In this document: positions 1 through 10,900 of the stretch, in pieces
Layout: the number at the start of each line of letters is the position of its first letter
Position numbering within the stretch: position 1 is the stretch's first letter
Assembly: GCA_013115135.1 (NCBI GenBank)
Contig: JABANP010000570.1
Location: forward strand, 1 to 31,956
Length of the DNA: 31,956 bases
Reading direction: 5' to 3'
Source: Perkinsus olseni
Lineage: Eukaryota > Perkinsozoa > Perkinsida > Perkinsidae
Made by a program: the position numbers and the translations under genes
Notes under the pieces: model-generated
The model's database searches: none
What the model was told of the DNA's origin: nothing
The model's input: only the letters and a program-made list of their open reading frames with translations

Positions 1-29
1 TAGTATGCTGAGATTCCAGTTACGTATTA

Positions 30-1664
30 AGGACATAGGGAGTGGGGCTTGACGTTGGGCTTACATCATCAGGAGAATTCAATCCGACTACATCATGAGG
101 CATTCCAGGGCAGCAGTCATGGCAATTCTCATCCAGTGCAGCGGGATTATCGACAGTGGTCAGGGCCTCTCTACTGGAGGAGATGCAGCTCCCTACATTG
201 GCGGCAGCATAACCTCAAGGTATCCAGCGGCAGCTCACCGCTGAAACATTTGTTGCAAGCAGGAGGCTCAGCTTTTGATAGGTGATCTCAGACTGCCCAC
301 GGCAGCCACTGGCCTCGTCTGGGCTCTTCCTCTGCACCCTCTCAAGCCTCACTTGGTGAATCTGCCATCAGTTCCGAATTGCACTAAAAGCAGTGGTACT
401 TGAGCTCAAGGGTGGGGCTGGGAACAGGAGACAGCTCACCACCTCATCCTCAGGACATGGGGTTAAATAGGAAGCAACCTCAGGGAGACACTGGTCGGGA
501 GTACTGGAAGCATCTCTCAGTGGGACGATATATTTGTGATGTGCTAAAATCCCATGTCACTGAGGTAGGGCCCCTCTTGAGAATTCCTGGTGGAGGACCC
601 AGCATTGGCAGCATCCCTCTGCCTTGAAGAAACAATGCTTATCCCTCTCAGGAGAGAACTTATAGGTTGTATGGAAGCCTAATGCAGAAAGCCTATGAAC
701 TCTAGCCGTTGTTGGTGTCACAGCAGCTGCTTCATCAGTGGCAACAGCCGGTGAGACTGCAATAAATCATCCACTCAGAGTAATGGGCTGAAATCCCCTT
801 CAGTAAGTCACTGACCATTAGCAAGGCCCCTAAGTCTGCTTGCATGAGTCGCTCCATGGGAGTGTCATCGTCGTCGTCATGATCATCAGCACCAGCAGCC
901 CTATTCTGTTCACTAGGGGCTGATCAGCAACAGCAACAGCAGAGGCCTCCTCCCCTACAGCCACGAGGGGCGTCGTGGCCCCGGCCTCAGGAATGCCAGG
1001 CTCATCGCCAATCACAACCCCAGTGGCTATGGAGTTGGCGTTGGGAGGGTGGCAGAAGCAGTTCCTGAAGGTTCCCCGGCAAACCCTTCAAGGGGAAGAG
1101 ACCGGCTCACCTCTAGCGGCCACCACTGAGTCCTCAGACACACCAACCAGTGGCGTAGCAGACGTAGAACTCGGAGGTGCGCCATGACCATCTAAAGGGA
1201 AGTTTTTCGATACACCATCTTCTTCGGAGAGGGTTCCAGCTTCGCGAAAGGCCGGGGTGGCGGCGGGCCCAGCAGCCGAGTATTCACCAGTCAAACCACT
1301 CTCAGTCGGACTGATCAGCGGCGCTGCAGCATCACCAGAAGAAGCACCGGCATCCGAACGGCGCAGACTTCTACGGGGGACGGTACGGGAGTTGATACAG
1401 TAATTTCGGCCGACTCCTCCTCTAGCTGCCCACTAAGAGCTCTACGCCTGGGCGAAGGGAGCAACGCCACAGGTGCTGCGCTAGCGACAGATGACGCCGA
1501 CGACGAGGAAGAGCTGTCTACTGACGAGGTCCGCTCCTCTGCAGTCTTCAAGGACTCGGTCGCCGCTGGTACGGCAGCAGCGAACGTGTTAGCCACCATG
1601 CCTTCAATATCAACGGTGGAGTTGACCCCGGCAGGGGCTTTTTCTGACACCCCTAGCTTTTTCA
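30..1664 (-). pseudogene. Decayed partial copy of the large Ala/Thr/Ser-rich gene
   Basis: This stretch matches about 9120-10808, in the same orientation, which is the body of the large minus-strand gene's longest exon. Shared blocks include the EERTSSVDSSSSSSASS region (minus strand, about 1490-1550), the GVSEKA...GVNST block just upstream, and the segment at 975-1187 that parallels 10033-10251. Many indels and stops interrupt the copy; the best minus-strand open piece is only 127 codons (1315-1698). Similarity ends abruptly at 1664, at the codons for a Met-Lys-Lys-Leu-Gly block, and continues to near the window's left edge. No introns, kinase exons or C-terminal exons are present, so this is a fragment of one exon. 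It is best read as a non-functional tandem segmental duplication. The direction of copying is inferred from its decay. Confidence 0.8.
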
Positions 1665-1803
1665 TATGGATGGCCAGAATGAGCCCATGATCATCCAACG
1701 CAATATGTTCTCACGTGTCCCTTCTGCCTTTTTGTGAATGCTTCTCAGTGCACTGGGAAGTCAGCGGTAGCTCGGAGCTGGAACCGGCAATGCGCCAAAA
1801 TGG

Positions 1804-2376
1804 ATGGAAAGACTCCTTGCGTGGTTTCCGTCTGGCTTGGCACTGCCAAGTTGGCAGGCTGCCAGGTTGCGCTGGTCCCTGAAAACCCATATCCTCTCCG
1901 ACCACGTAGAGGAGTATTTGGAGACGTATGAGTCGGTGATAGGAGGAGGTCTCGGACTTTCGTCTGAGCAGTCAGGCGAATCACTACACTCCAAGGTGCA
2001 ACGTTTATGGGACTTGAGGTTCAAGGTTGATACCGAGAACAGCAGGTTCGCAGACCGCCTGGTTGATTGCATGGTGACCTACAATTGGAACCTTGACTGG
2101 GATGGCGCGTCCCGAGCTACTCCTGACGACGATACCATGCTGTGCAGTGACTCGGAGGGATATGTTCGGGCCTCCAATTCTGCTGAAGAGGACGCCGGGT
2201 ACTTTTCAGTCGAGGTCGACTCCGACAAGGAATCCAATGCTTCTTTACCGCCGTTTGAATCCCTATATTGTGTCTTACAGCTATATTATTTCCCATTTTC
2301 CAAGTTTCCTTTCGTCCTGAGTATATTGGGTTGTAACCCATGCCTGTTGGGCCGCCTCGGCACTGCACTGCACTGA
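1804..2376 (+). CDS. Hypothetical protein, 190 codons, possibly partial
   Basis: An ATG-started open frame of 190 codons. I do not recognise a family. Residues 1 to about 150 look protein-like: mixed charged and hydrophobic, with an acidic Asp/Ser/Glu stretch near residues 105-150. The last 40 residues are hydrophobic and Cys-rich and could be read-through past a missed splice site or the true stop. It lies between the decayed duplicate at 30-1664 and the S41 protease gene. Shorter antisense frames overlap it and look less protein-like. It could be one exon of a larger gene, a gene relic or a chance frame; no upstream regulatory signal is obvious. Confidence 0.35.
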   Translation: MERLLAWFPSGLALPSWQAARLRWSLKTHILSDHVEEYLETYESVIGGGLGLSSEQSGESLHSKVQRLWDLRFKVDTENSRFADRLVDCMVTYNWNLDWDGASRATPDDDTMLCSDSEGYVRASNSAEEDAGYFSVEVDSDKESNASLPPFESLYCVLQLYYFPFSKFPFVLSILGCNPCLLGRLGTALH

Positions 2377-3381
2377 GTGCAGTAGGATCAAACGAACAGC
2401 AGGGTGCGCATAAAGTTTATGCCATAAACACATTGCACGAAATGCACGGAAATGCGTTTCGCCATTTCTCCTCGTACGGAACGATCCAGACAGAAACCAA
2501 TGTATATTCTGAATCTCCGTATTCTGTTGCATACCCCTATACGAAAACCTACCCGCCTGAGTTTTTCCCACTATTCCGTACAGATTTGACCCGTACAGAA
2601 CACCCGTGTGTACGAACGTATGCGCCGCATCGTTCGGTGTCCATCCCTCAAGCAACATTCCAACGAGTTTGTAGCCGATTCAACCGGCCCGCTTGCCATA
2701 TCTGTGCTACGGGCAAGATCACACGATCGGCCCCAGCTCAGCTCGGGTCGTGTGGTGGAATCGTTGAGAAGGAGACAGCGTGACGTCGTGCGCAGTATGT
2801 GGCAGGAGGATCTGCCTGCTCCTGTTGGCCAGTATTCTAGCTGCGAGATATCGATTGTTCGCTATATGTAAATCGACTCCGTTCGGCCTTACCTGCGGCT
2901 TTAACTTTTTGACTGTGCGGCCCGTGCGTGCAAGGTAGACAGATAGACAGTATTTGGCGGGCGCGACAGTGTTAAGCGCAGCTTGTATGCGTATGCGTCA
3001 AAGGATCGATTGCATTTGGAGTCTTTCGTGGATTCTTTTGCGGATTATCGTTGGCCCGTCCGCCAACTTGCCGACAGCAGCTCAAGTATTATCTGATATC
3101 TGTATTTGCCTTGAGGATTGTGTTACCAGAGTCACTGGCATCGTCTCCCTATAGTATCAATCGACGACTCGATCACGACGTTGAAGGTATCCGCTCACAA
3201 GTAGATGAAGTAGACAGATATTAGCTAGCGACCCGCATTAGCGCCAAGTCAGCGCGCGGCCCTCTCTCTACTTGGCCTCCCGACTCCCTATTTCGAGTTC
3301 CGAAGTTAGAACTGAGGAGAGACGACTACACATGCTCAAACAAGAATATTGGATTCCAATTGCAGAGAGTTTTCACCATCA
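2377..3381. other. About 1 kb with no recognisable gene
   Basis: No family is recognisable in any frame. Open frames at 2340-2783 and 2608-2871 overlap each other, have no conserved-looking motifs and read like chance frames. A short imperfect GATAGACAG-like tract lies near 2935-2955. The last ~200 bases must contain the leader of the S41 protease gene. I see no clear TATA-like box, and none is expected if this lineage trans-splices its mRNAs. Confidence 0.5.
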
Positions 3382-6077
3382 ATGATGCGCTCGCTTCGCC
3401 TCTTCATGGTTACCTTCTGGTGGGTCTCGAAGTCTCTAGTCCAAGGCCAACCCCCTGATTCTGATAAATGGGACCAAGCTTGCCGTGATGCGACGCAGCG
3501 TGCTGACTCCTACTGTATGTTCTACAAGGTTGGACCTGGTGCGGTGTGTCACGGCAGTCATCCCCCCATTCCCTGTGGCCCTGCGAACACGTCTAATATA
3601 CCGACCCCGCCAATCCCTGCTGTTGACGAGTGCGCTCTCCTCGACCCAGCGAGGGGCCAGACGGTCCGAGAGCATCTTGCTGACGATACCAAAATAGACT
3701 ACATATGGGCCAAGGCAGAGGATGTGAACAGATGCCTCAACAGTCTGACCATCACCAACTTCAACGCTCTCTTCACCCTCCACAATCTGAAGTACGGCTT
3801 GACTGAGACCTACGCCTTCGCGGATGTCGCCAACGGGCTGAACAAATCCATTCAGTCCAACACCTGCGGATTCAAACTCCATTCTCTTGATGTTGATATT
3901 AAGGGATTCATTGATGACAAGATAAGGGAGTTCGCAGATGTGTTGGACCCGATGACCCCGGCGGAGCGAAGAAAGCTCTTCAGTGAGAGCATCCCAGCGG
4001 CTCCTTTCCATTTCGCCCTACAGCGCGAATTTAGTCGTTTGAACGATGCCCACACATTGTATTTTTCGCCCTTCATAGACTTCTACTATGTGCTGCCCAT
4101 TCGCTTCGAATCGCACATGCGTGACGGAGCTCAGGTGATAACTCTCGGCTTCCCGGACTTGGACGAGTCGTATTATCCCCTCATCTACGGCACACCGGTG
4201 ACTAAGCACAAGAAGGGTGATGTTATCGTGGAGGTGGATGGCAAGCCTGTTCTTCAATGGATGCAGGATGCAGTCTCCGAGAGCGGCCCGTATTTGGGGA
4301 TCTACCAGGGCCCCGTCCAGAGACTCAATAATGTTTTTTCGTGAGCCCTGCAGTAGAAAGATTCCCATTTATTTTTCAGCCCCCGACAGGACCACTCAGT
4401 GTTACCTTCCAAGACGGGTCTACAGAGACGATAAATTGGCTTGGGCGTTTGAGCGACTACAGCAAATCCGTTGGAGCCGATGTCATCACCGCGCAGTTCT
4501 ACAATGCGCTGACTAATAGAAATCCTCTATTCCAGAGGACGGTGAAGTTCGAGACGGAGTTCTACCAGAAGGAGGGTGACAGTCTGTGGGATTTTGCTGG
4601 AGACTTCTCAGCTGGCGACTATGATAGCGAGACGTTGGACGACATTTTAGCACACAAGGTTGGTAGCCGAGTTGAAGATGTGCTCTTTGCGACAAAGACT
4701 CCCGTGACTCAACAAGAGAAGTGGATCAAGGGGATCGGCTACCAGTATTCATTGTTAGATGACACTGTGGTTGTCAATGTTCCGCACTTTGTCCCCGGCG
4801 GGAGAGTATTCGACCTGCGATCTGTCCTCTATGAGAACTTTTCAGAAGTCCAAGACTTTGCTCGGCAGAAGAACGTGAGTCGAATACTATTCGACGTGTC
4901 TAGCAATGGTGGTGGATATGCCATTTCTACTTTCGCTCTGCAATGGTACGTAGTGCCCAACGCCGACGATATCTGCTGGCCGATAGTTCGACACATGACG
5001 GATAACTGGATATCTTGGGTGTCCTCTTTTGGAGTTAACTACAATCAGACTATCGACAACTTCTTCAGCGAGAATGCCGATAAGGTCGGAGACCCTGCCT
5101 TCATTCATGAGAGGTTCCAACAGCTGTATCTCCTCCTCAACTACGCCGATCAGTTGCTCTCTGACGCAGAGACAACACAGGATTCTCGAGTGGAGAACAC
5201 CGAGGTACCGCGTCTGAAGAAGATCGAGGAGGGTATATTATCACAGAGAACGGCTGCTCAACGGGCGAAGCTTTTCAACGCCTTCCTCAAGGAAAGACTC
5301 TTCTTGAATGCGTCAACAGCCTTTGGATCGCAAATAGCTCCGCAGTATGGTTGGTACCTCTTCGATAACGAAGAGCTGATAAATCCCAAAACTCGCGAGC
5401 CTTTCGACCCTCCACTGAGTCAGTTCACCAACTATCGAGTCCTCCCGTGGGGTAAGCCTTCTAACTACTCTGCTACCAGTGTCTTTGGGGACTGCTATGA
5501 TATTCTGCAAAATGTGTCGAGTCTTGCTGGGCCAAGCTACGATGCTGAGTATTGGACAGAGGTCGCCTTCGTGACGGATGGCAACTGCGGTTCCGCCTGC
5601 TCTTTATTTACGCAGACTTTGCAGCTCACAGGTGCGGCGACTGCTTTCACTTTCGGTGGCCTAGCCAATGAGGCGATGGACGTTGCGGCCTTTGGAGGTG
5701 GAAACGTCCTGGACTATGACGATATCTCCCCTCTACTGAATATCGCCAGTCATCTCGGATACTGGGCTACGTTCGGAGAGTCTGACTGGTCCAAGAGACA
5801 TACCAACACTTGGGTCAACAAGCCAATACCCTTCCCCAATATTGGGGGGGTTGGATACACCTGGAACATCATCTTAGCATCCCAGCTTGGGCCACACTCT
5901 CTACCTCGACAATTCTACATTATACCACCGCATAAGCATTTGAATATGTGGGCTCGTAACTTCGATGAGAGGGCGGCTATCCACGAGGAGATTGTCAGCA
6001 TCAAGAACTGGACTCATCTGAGGATGAATCCACAGTTCCCGGATCTCGGCGACTGTCCGGTCTATCACAAGGCTTGA
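3382..6077 (+). CDS. Secreted S41-family (CPAF-like) serine peptidase, frame broken once
   Basis: Predicted extracellular or lumenal serine endopeptidase. The start chosen is the ATG at 3382, followed by basic residues and a hydrophobic run ending near VQG, a plausible signal peptide; the frame is open back to a non-ATG codon at 3349. Visible family features are an N-terminal helical region with the NDAHTLYFSP motif (~4045-4075), a PDZ-like segment with GDVIVEVDGKPV (~4216-4250), the core strand with DVSSNGGG (~4895-4920), and DGNCGSACS (5577-5600), where Ser 5592-5594 is the likely nucleophile. These fit the CPAF/fungal UstP-like branch of S41. The first open part (320 codons) stops at 4342-4344; the rest (to 6077) is in another frame. 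No other intron is needed. The two halves together, about 895 residues, suit a full-length enzyme, so the gene may be functional if the break is an intron or a sequencing error. Confidence 0.85.
4333..4379 (+). other. Frame break in the S41 gene: possible 47-nt intron or 1-nt indel in a T run
   Basis: Upstream codons run in one frame to a stop at 4342-4344; downstream codons run in another frame, open from 4341. The segment ends in a good acceptor (TTTATTTTTCAG, 4368-4379). A GT at 4333 gives a 47-nt intron with compatible phase but a poor donor (GTTTTT). The better donor (GTGAGC at 4341) gives 39 nt and leaves the wrong frame. Alternatively one base is missing from the six-T run at 4334-4339. 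I cannot decide between these from sequence alone. Confidence 0.6.
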
Positions 6078-6927
6078 GCCTTTGGTAGTGGTTCGACTGT
6101 AGTCGCCTCTACCTTCCATCTTACACATCGTAGAAATTCTGTCCTTCGGTAGTAGCAGTAGCGCTGTACCACTTTTTCTTAAATATTCCGGTTACCAGAA
6201 CCTGGTAGAACAACCCTGATGGTGGTACCAGTCTGATACGGAATAACGAGGCGGAGAGCCCTCATTTGTTTTTCGCTACCTTTTGGAAAGATGACTATGC
6301 AGGACATCTTGTAGGTTGCCTTCACAACGCATCCTTTTGTTGACCTCATAAGTTTTGTTCTCGTTGTGAACAAGCAGCTGATTGATGTAGGGAAACGCTG
6401 CACGCATTTGACTGACTGGCTTCGAGATCTCTCTCGTGATTGTCTATCTTGCTGGCCTAGCTTATGCGTTGGTGTTACTATAGTAGTCATAACTCAAGAA
6501 CTACTGTGAACCACTTTCGTTGAGCTATTTTTTCCAACAACCACGCGATCAAGGCAGCAAGGATTGAAAACATCTCCTATTGCATTCCCCTAGAGCGACG
6601 CAACCATCCCTCTAAGCCCCCCACGGCACACCTGCATGCATGCGCCGAGCTCTCCCTGCCGCTACACTGTAGCGGCTACAGGAGCTCCTCGTCTCTTCCA
6701 TATCTTTGTATGGGACAACCGCGGGTCTTGGACGCCAACGCCTGACCAAAACTATCGTCGACGAAAAGCCAACTCGTGTTACAGGCCAACTCAAAGCTCA
6801 ATAATCCTGTTGAAACAGCAAAAAGATACGCTCGTAATGGTCGATGAATAGGACTGGTAATTATCAAGATACAGTGGATAGCAGCTAGTGCTCGATGATG
6901 CTACCAGAGCTGCCGCTGCTCTTGTCG
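6078..6927. other. Region between convergent genes; 3' flanks, one weak ORF
   Basis: About 850 bases lie between the stop of the S41 gene (+) and the inferred stop of the large minus-strand gene, so both 3' ends must fall here. A minus-strand frame of 103 codons (6179-6490), basic and Thr/Ser-rich, is the only sizeable one. It matches nothing I know and could be chance. Smaller frames at 6612-6867 overlap each other on both strands. No transposon ends or RNA genes are visible. Confidence 0.4.
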
Positions 6928-7927
6928 TTAACTGAGCTGAGAAGAACGCCATGAGCATGTGGTACGCCCCAAGGACTACTTACCAGGTCCAGCAGGTCGT
7001 AGTCACTGTTGTTAGAAGGCGGCTGCTTCTTCTGCGACCCGTGTGATGAGCCTTGCTGTGGAAGTTGCCGCTCAGGAGCCGCAGCAGTCCCGTGCGAGTG
7101 AGTCCCGAAACTTGGCCCGAGTAGATCGGCGAAATCGTCCGGAGTGAAGCGAACCTGCTGCTGCTCCTGCTGGGAAGTGCCGGGGGTCAATGTCGATGGT
7201 GGGCCCTCTCGAGAGCTACTTGTCGTCGGTACCGTAGGTGGATGGTACGAACCTCGAGAAAATTACAGCATAAATCGCTCTCTCCTATCATCTTCATAAT
7301 AAATTATTATTATCAATTCTTATAAGGGGTTCTTATCTTCAAATCTTATCGCTATTCTTATACGGGAATCGTATCAGGAATTATCACCAATCATTCCGGT
7401 GTTTCACTGATACTTTATCTTATTATCACGTAAATTGACACGCCTGTACAATACTGTATTATGAGTCACGCCTTCCCTCGCCTCGTGGCCCCCTCAGCCC
7501 AAAACTTACTGTTTCCATTCGTCCCTAGAGTGATGACGGCATCAGCTGCTGCTGGTCGTGGTTGCCCGGGAGAGTGATGCACCCCCTGTCTCCCTGCCGC
7601 GATTGACGCCGCTGCGCTAGTGAAGAATGACTTCATCGACTGCCGCCCACCAGTTCTAGCGTTGATACTGGAGGAGAGGGAACCCCAGAAGGACGAGGAC
7701 GACGCCTGGCCGTTCTCGTGGGGTGGCGGAGGCGGCGGTGGTGGCGGAGACGGTGGCGTCGTCCGAGTGAGGGGAGGCGCGCTATGAACACCGGCAATAA
7801 CCGGCGGCTGATACGCTAGAGAGGGTAAACCCTTGCGCTCATCATTGTAGACCCAGCCACGAGTCTCGTTCCCATGTGGCGCTGTAGAGTGCTCCCCAGC
7901 CGCGATTGGTGGAGGAGGAGAAGCGAC
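6928..7927 (-). other. C-terminal exons of the large gene: polyproline and acidic dileucine tail
   Basis: Exon 7927-7510 opens with PPPP, contains a GWVYNDERKG segment and an uninterrupted run of nine prolines, then a Ser-rich SSFWGSLSSSINAR segment. It ends at a consensus donor (GTAAGT at 7509). Exon 7252-6984 is Gln/Ser/Pro-rich and carries FTPDDFADLLGPSFG, then SDYDLLDL. Splicing at 6983/6937 (47 nt, GTAAGT...TTCTCAG) adds Leu-Ser and a TAA, giving a terminal DLLDLLS. Reading through the intron instead gives about 30 more residues to a stop at 6885. The DLL/LLDLL pattern resembles clathrin-box or adaptor-binding peptides; function is inferred from the motif only. The 257-nt intron between these exons is AT-rich. 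Confidence 0.65.
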
Positions 7928-10900
7928 CTGAGCGAGATCATGATAGAAAAAAGATATCCACGTCAGGCCTTACACTCTCGGCGTGAAGATTCTTTTCCGG
8001 TGCATCCGTCTCGAAGGGCGTGGTCCTCGATGTTGGCGCAGACAGTCCGGTGGCATCGCGGGCTGAGTTTACCTCTCCAGCGAGTGCGCCCTTTTTTAAG
8101 GTAGCGGCCTCGCTCCGTCCACTCACAGTACGAACAGCGGTATCGACAGCAGTAGCGGTATCAACAGGAGCAGCGGTATCGACAACAGTAGCGGTATCAA
8201 CAGGAGCAGCGGTATCGACAACAGTAGCGGTATCAACAGGAGCAGCGGTATCGACAACAGTAGCGGTATCAAGAGGGCAGCGGTATCAACAGTAGCGGTA
8301 TCAAGAGGGGCAGCGGTATCGACAACAGTAGCGGTATCAACAGGAGCAGCGGTATCGACAACAGTAGCGGTATCAACAGGAGCAGCGGTATCAACAGTAG
8401 CGGTATCAAGAGGGGCAGCGGTATCAACAGTAGCGGTATCAAGAGGGGCAGCGGTATCGACAACAGTAGCGGTATCAACAGGAGCAGCGGTATCAACAGT
8501 AGCGGTATCAAGAGGGGCAGCGGTATCAACGGTAGCAGTAATCTCCTCGCTGGGAGCCGCTACTGGCGCAGCAGTCGTTATCGCGCTTTCCTCTCTCGAG
8601 GGCCCCAGCGCTGGTGCCCCAGCGTGGGTCTCCCTGCTGACCACGAAGGAAGGACATTTCCGCGTCGTACTAGTCTCAACAGCAGAGGCATGGACATCCT
8701 CTTCGGGTGCTCTCACAGTAGCAGCAGGGGTAGCGTCGGCCGTTACTTCAGTGGTCACGCTGTTCCCAGGAGAGATGGTTGGAGGAGTAGTTGCTGTCAA
8801 CTGCGCCCAGGCAACATCACCAGCTTCTGTGACCGCATGAGTAGCCTCGCCACCCGCATTCCCAAGCGGCGTCGCGAGATCGGCCCGGACACCCGCAGCC
8901 GCCCTCTCCTCACCGATGGCTTGAGCTGAGACTGCTGCCTGAGGTGAGCCATCACCATGGCCAACTTGTGCTGCATCAACTGATGCTGAGCGGTCACTTC
9001 TGGGTGTAGCTGCTGTCCAAACAACAGCAGCAGCAGCTTCGTCAGCGGTCTCTGCCTCATGTGATGTGATGAGGGTTGAAGTAGGGACTGCAGGGGTAGT
9101 CTCAGGCTTGGCGGTGGACTTATCCTCAGAATTCAATCCGACTGTATCATGAGAGCATTCCGGAGCAACAGTCGCTGTATCCTCATCAGCTGCAGCAGCA
9201 GGATTATCGACAGTGGTAAGGGCCTCTTCACTGGAGGAGATCACAACTCCACCATTGGCGACAGCCTCGGTACTCGAGGGTATCAGCGGCAACTCACTGC
9301 TACCGACGGTGCGCTCGTCCGAGAAGGGCTGTGGCGCAGTGGTGGTGATCTCGGACACCACAACAGCCGCTGACTCACCGTCTGGGCTCTTCCTCATGCC
9401 ACCCACCACTTTCGTGGTCTCAGGAGTAGTCTTGTCAGTTCGGGTACTAGAAGCAGTGGTAGCAGCTCCGTTGAGCGCAGCGACGGCAGCGGGAACAGGA
9501 AGACGCTCCTCATCTCGGGACGCGGGACCGATAGAAGCAGTAACCTCAGCAGACTCATAGGTCAGGAGCACTGAGCACCTCGTCGAATGATACTCTCTCG
9601 GCTACCGTGATATCTTCACGTCCAGCTGTCGCACTGGGGAGGGTAGAGGGCCCCTCGCCGAAAGTTACTGGTGGTGTGGTAGGAACGGGCCCCGTAGCAG
9701 CAGCCGTGGCATCCTCTGCACTTGGAGGAGCAATAACATCCTCTCCGGGTAGAACTTCCTCGGTTGCAGTAGAAGCAGCCGATTGCGTGGGTATCACAGC
9801 GGCTGCTTCATCAGTAGCAACGACTAGTGAGGAACTGTCAGCGTTGTCCTCTGCATTGAAGATAGCTTCCTCACTCTCGGTAGTCGCGCCCGTAAGAGAC
9901 TCTTCGTCTGCTTGTATGAATCGCCCCACGAGAGTGTCATCATCAGCATCAGCAGCAGCCCTATTCTGTTCACTAGGGGGCTGACCACCAGCAACAGCAG
10001 AGGCCTCCTCCCCTGCAGCCACGAGGGGCGTCGTGGCCCCGGCCTCAGGAATGTCAGGCTCACCGCCAATCACAACCTCAGTGGCTACGGAGGTGGCGCT
10101 GGGAGGGGTGGCAGAAGCAGTTCGGAAACCCGAAGGTTCCCCGCCAAACCCTTCAAGGGAGGGGACCGGGTCGCCTCTAGCGGCCAACACTGAGTCCTCA
10201 GAGACTCCAACCAGTGGCGTAGCGGAGGCAGAACTTGGAGGTGCGCCATGACGACCATCTGAAGGGGACTGTTTCGATACACCATCCTCTCCGGAGAGAG
10301 TTCCAGTTTCGCCATAGTCTGGGCTGGCGGCGGGCCCAGCAGCCGAGTATTCACCGGTCAAAGCACCCTCAATAGGACTGGTCAGCGGCGTAGCAGCATC
10401 AGCAGATAAAGCATCGGCATCCGGAACGGCGCCGACCTCCACGGGGGACGGTACAGGAATCTCATCGCTCTTGGGTGGGCCCCCCTCAGCGCATTCAGAC
10501 AACAGCGTCGTCGTCAGTCCCTCTGCATGGGTAGTAGTAGTGGCAGCGGCCGACCCCTCCCCCAGCTGGCCACTGGGAGCCCTACGTCTGGGCGAGGAGA
10601 GCAACGCCACTGGTGCTGCGCTAGTCACAGATGACGCCGAGGACGAGGAAGAGCTGTCCACTGACGAGGTCCGCTCCTCCGCAGCCTTCAAGGATTCTGC
10701 CGCCGCTGGTACGGCAGCAGCAAACGTGTCAGCCACCATGGTCTTAATATCAGCGGTGGAGTTAACCCCGGCAGCAGCGGCTTTTTCTGACACCCCTAGC
10801 TTTTTCATCCATCCCTCCACGGAAGAGTCGCTACTCGTATCGTCAGAACGTCCCTCAGGAGGAGGGGGTGGGGAAAGCGGCATGCCTAAGCTGATGCCAC

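Noticed and set aside
2340..2871. Overlapping plus-strand ORFs as a gene
   Set aside because: Two different frames of modest length overlap without motifs, splice logic or duplication evidence.
4341..4379. 39-nt intron with a good donor in the S41 gene
   Set aside because: Its length is a multiple of three, so the frame stays wrong for the downstream exon.
6179..6490. 103-codon minus-strand ORF as a confident gene
   Set aside because: ATG-started but basic and without recognisable features; it lies in the shared 3' region of two convergent genes. Noted only in the interval entry.
8134..8541. CRISPR-like repeat array
   Set aside because: Repeats are contiguous 33/36-bp units without unique spacers and translate as a coding repeat inside an exon; the window is eukaryotic.
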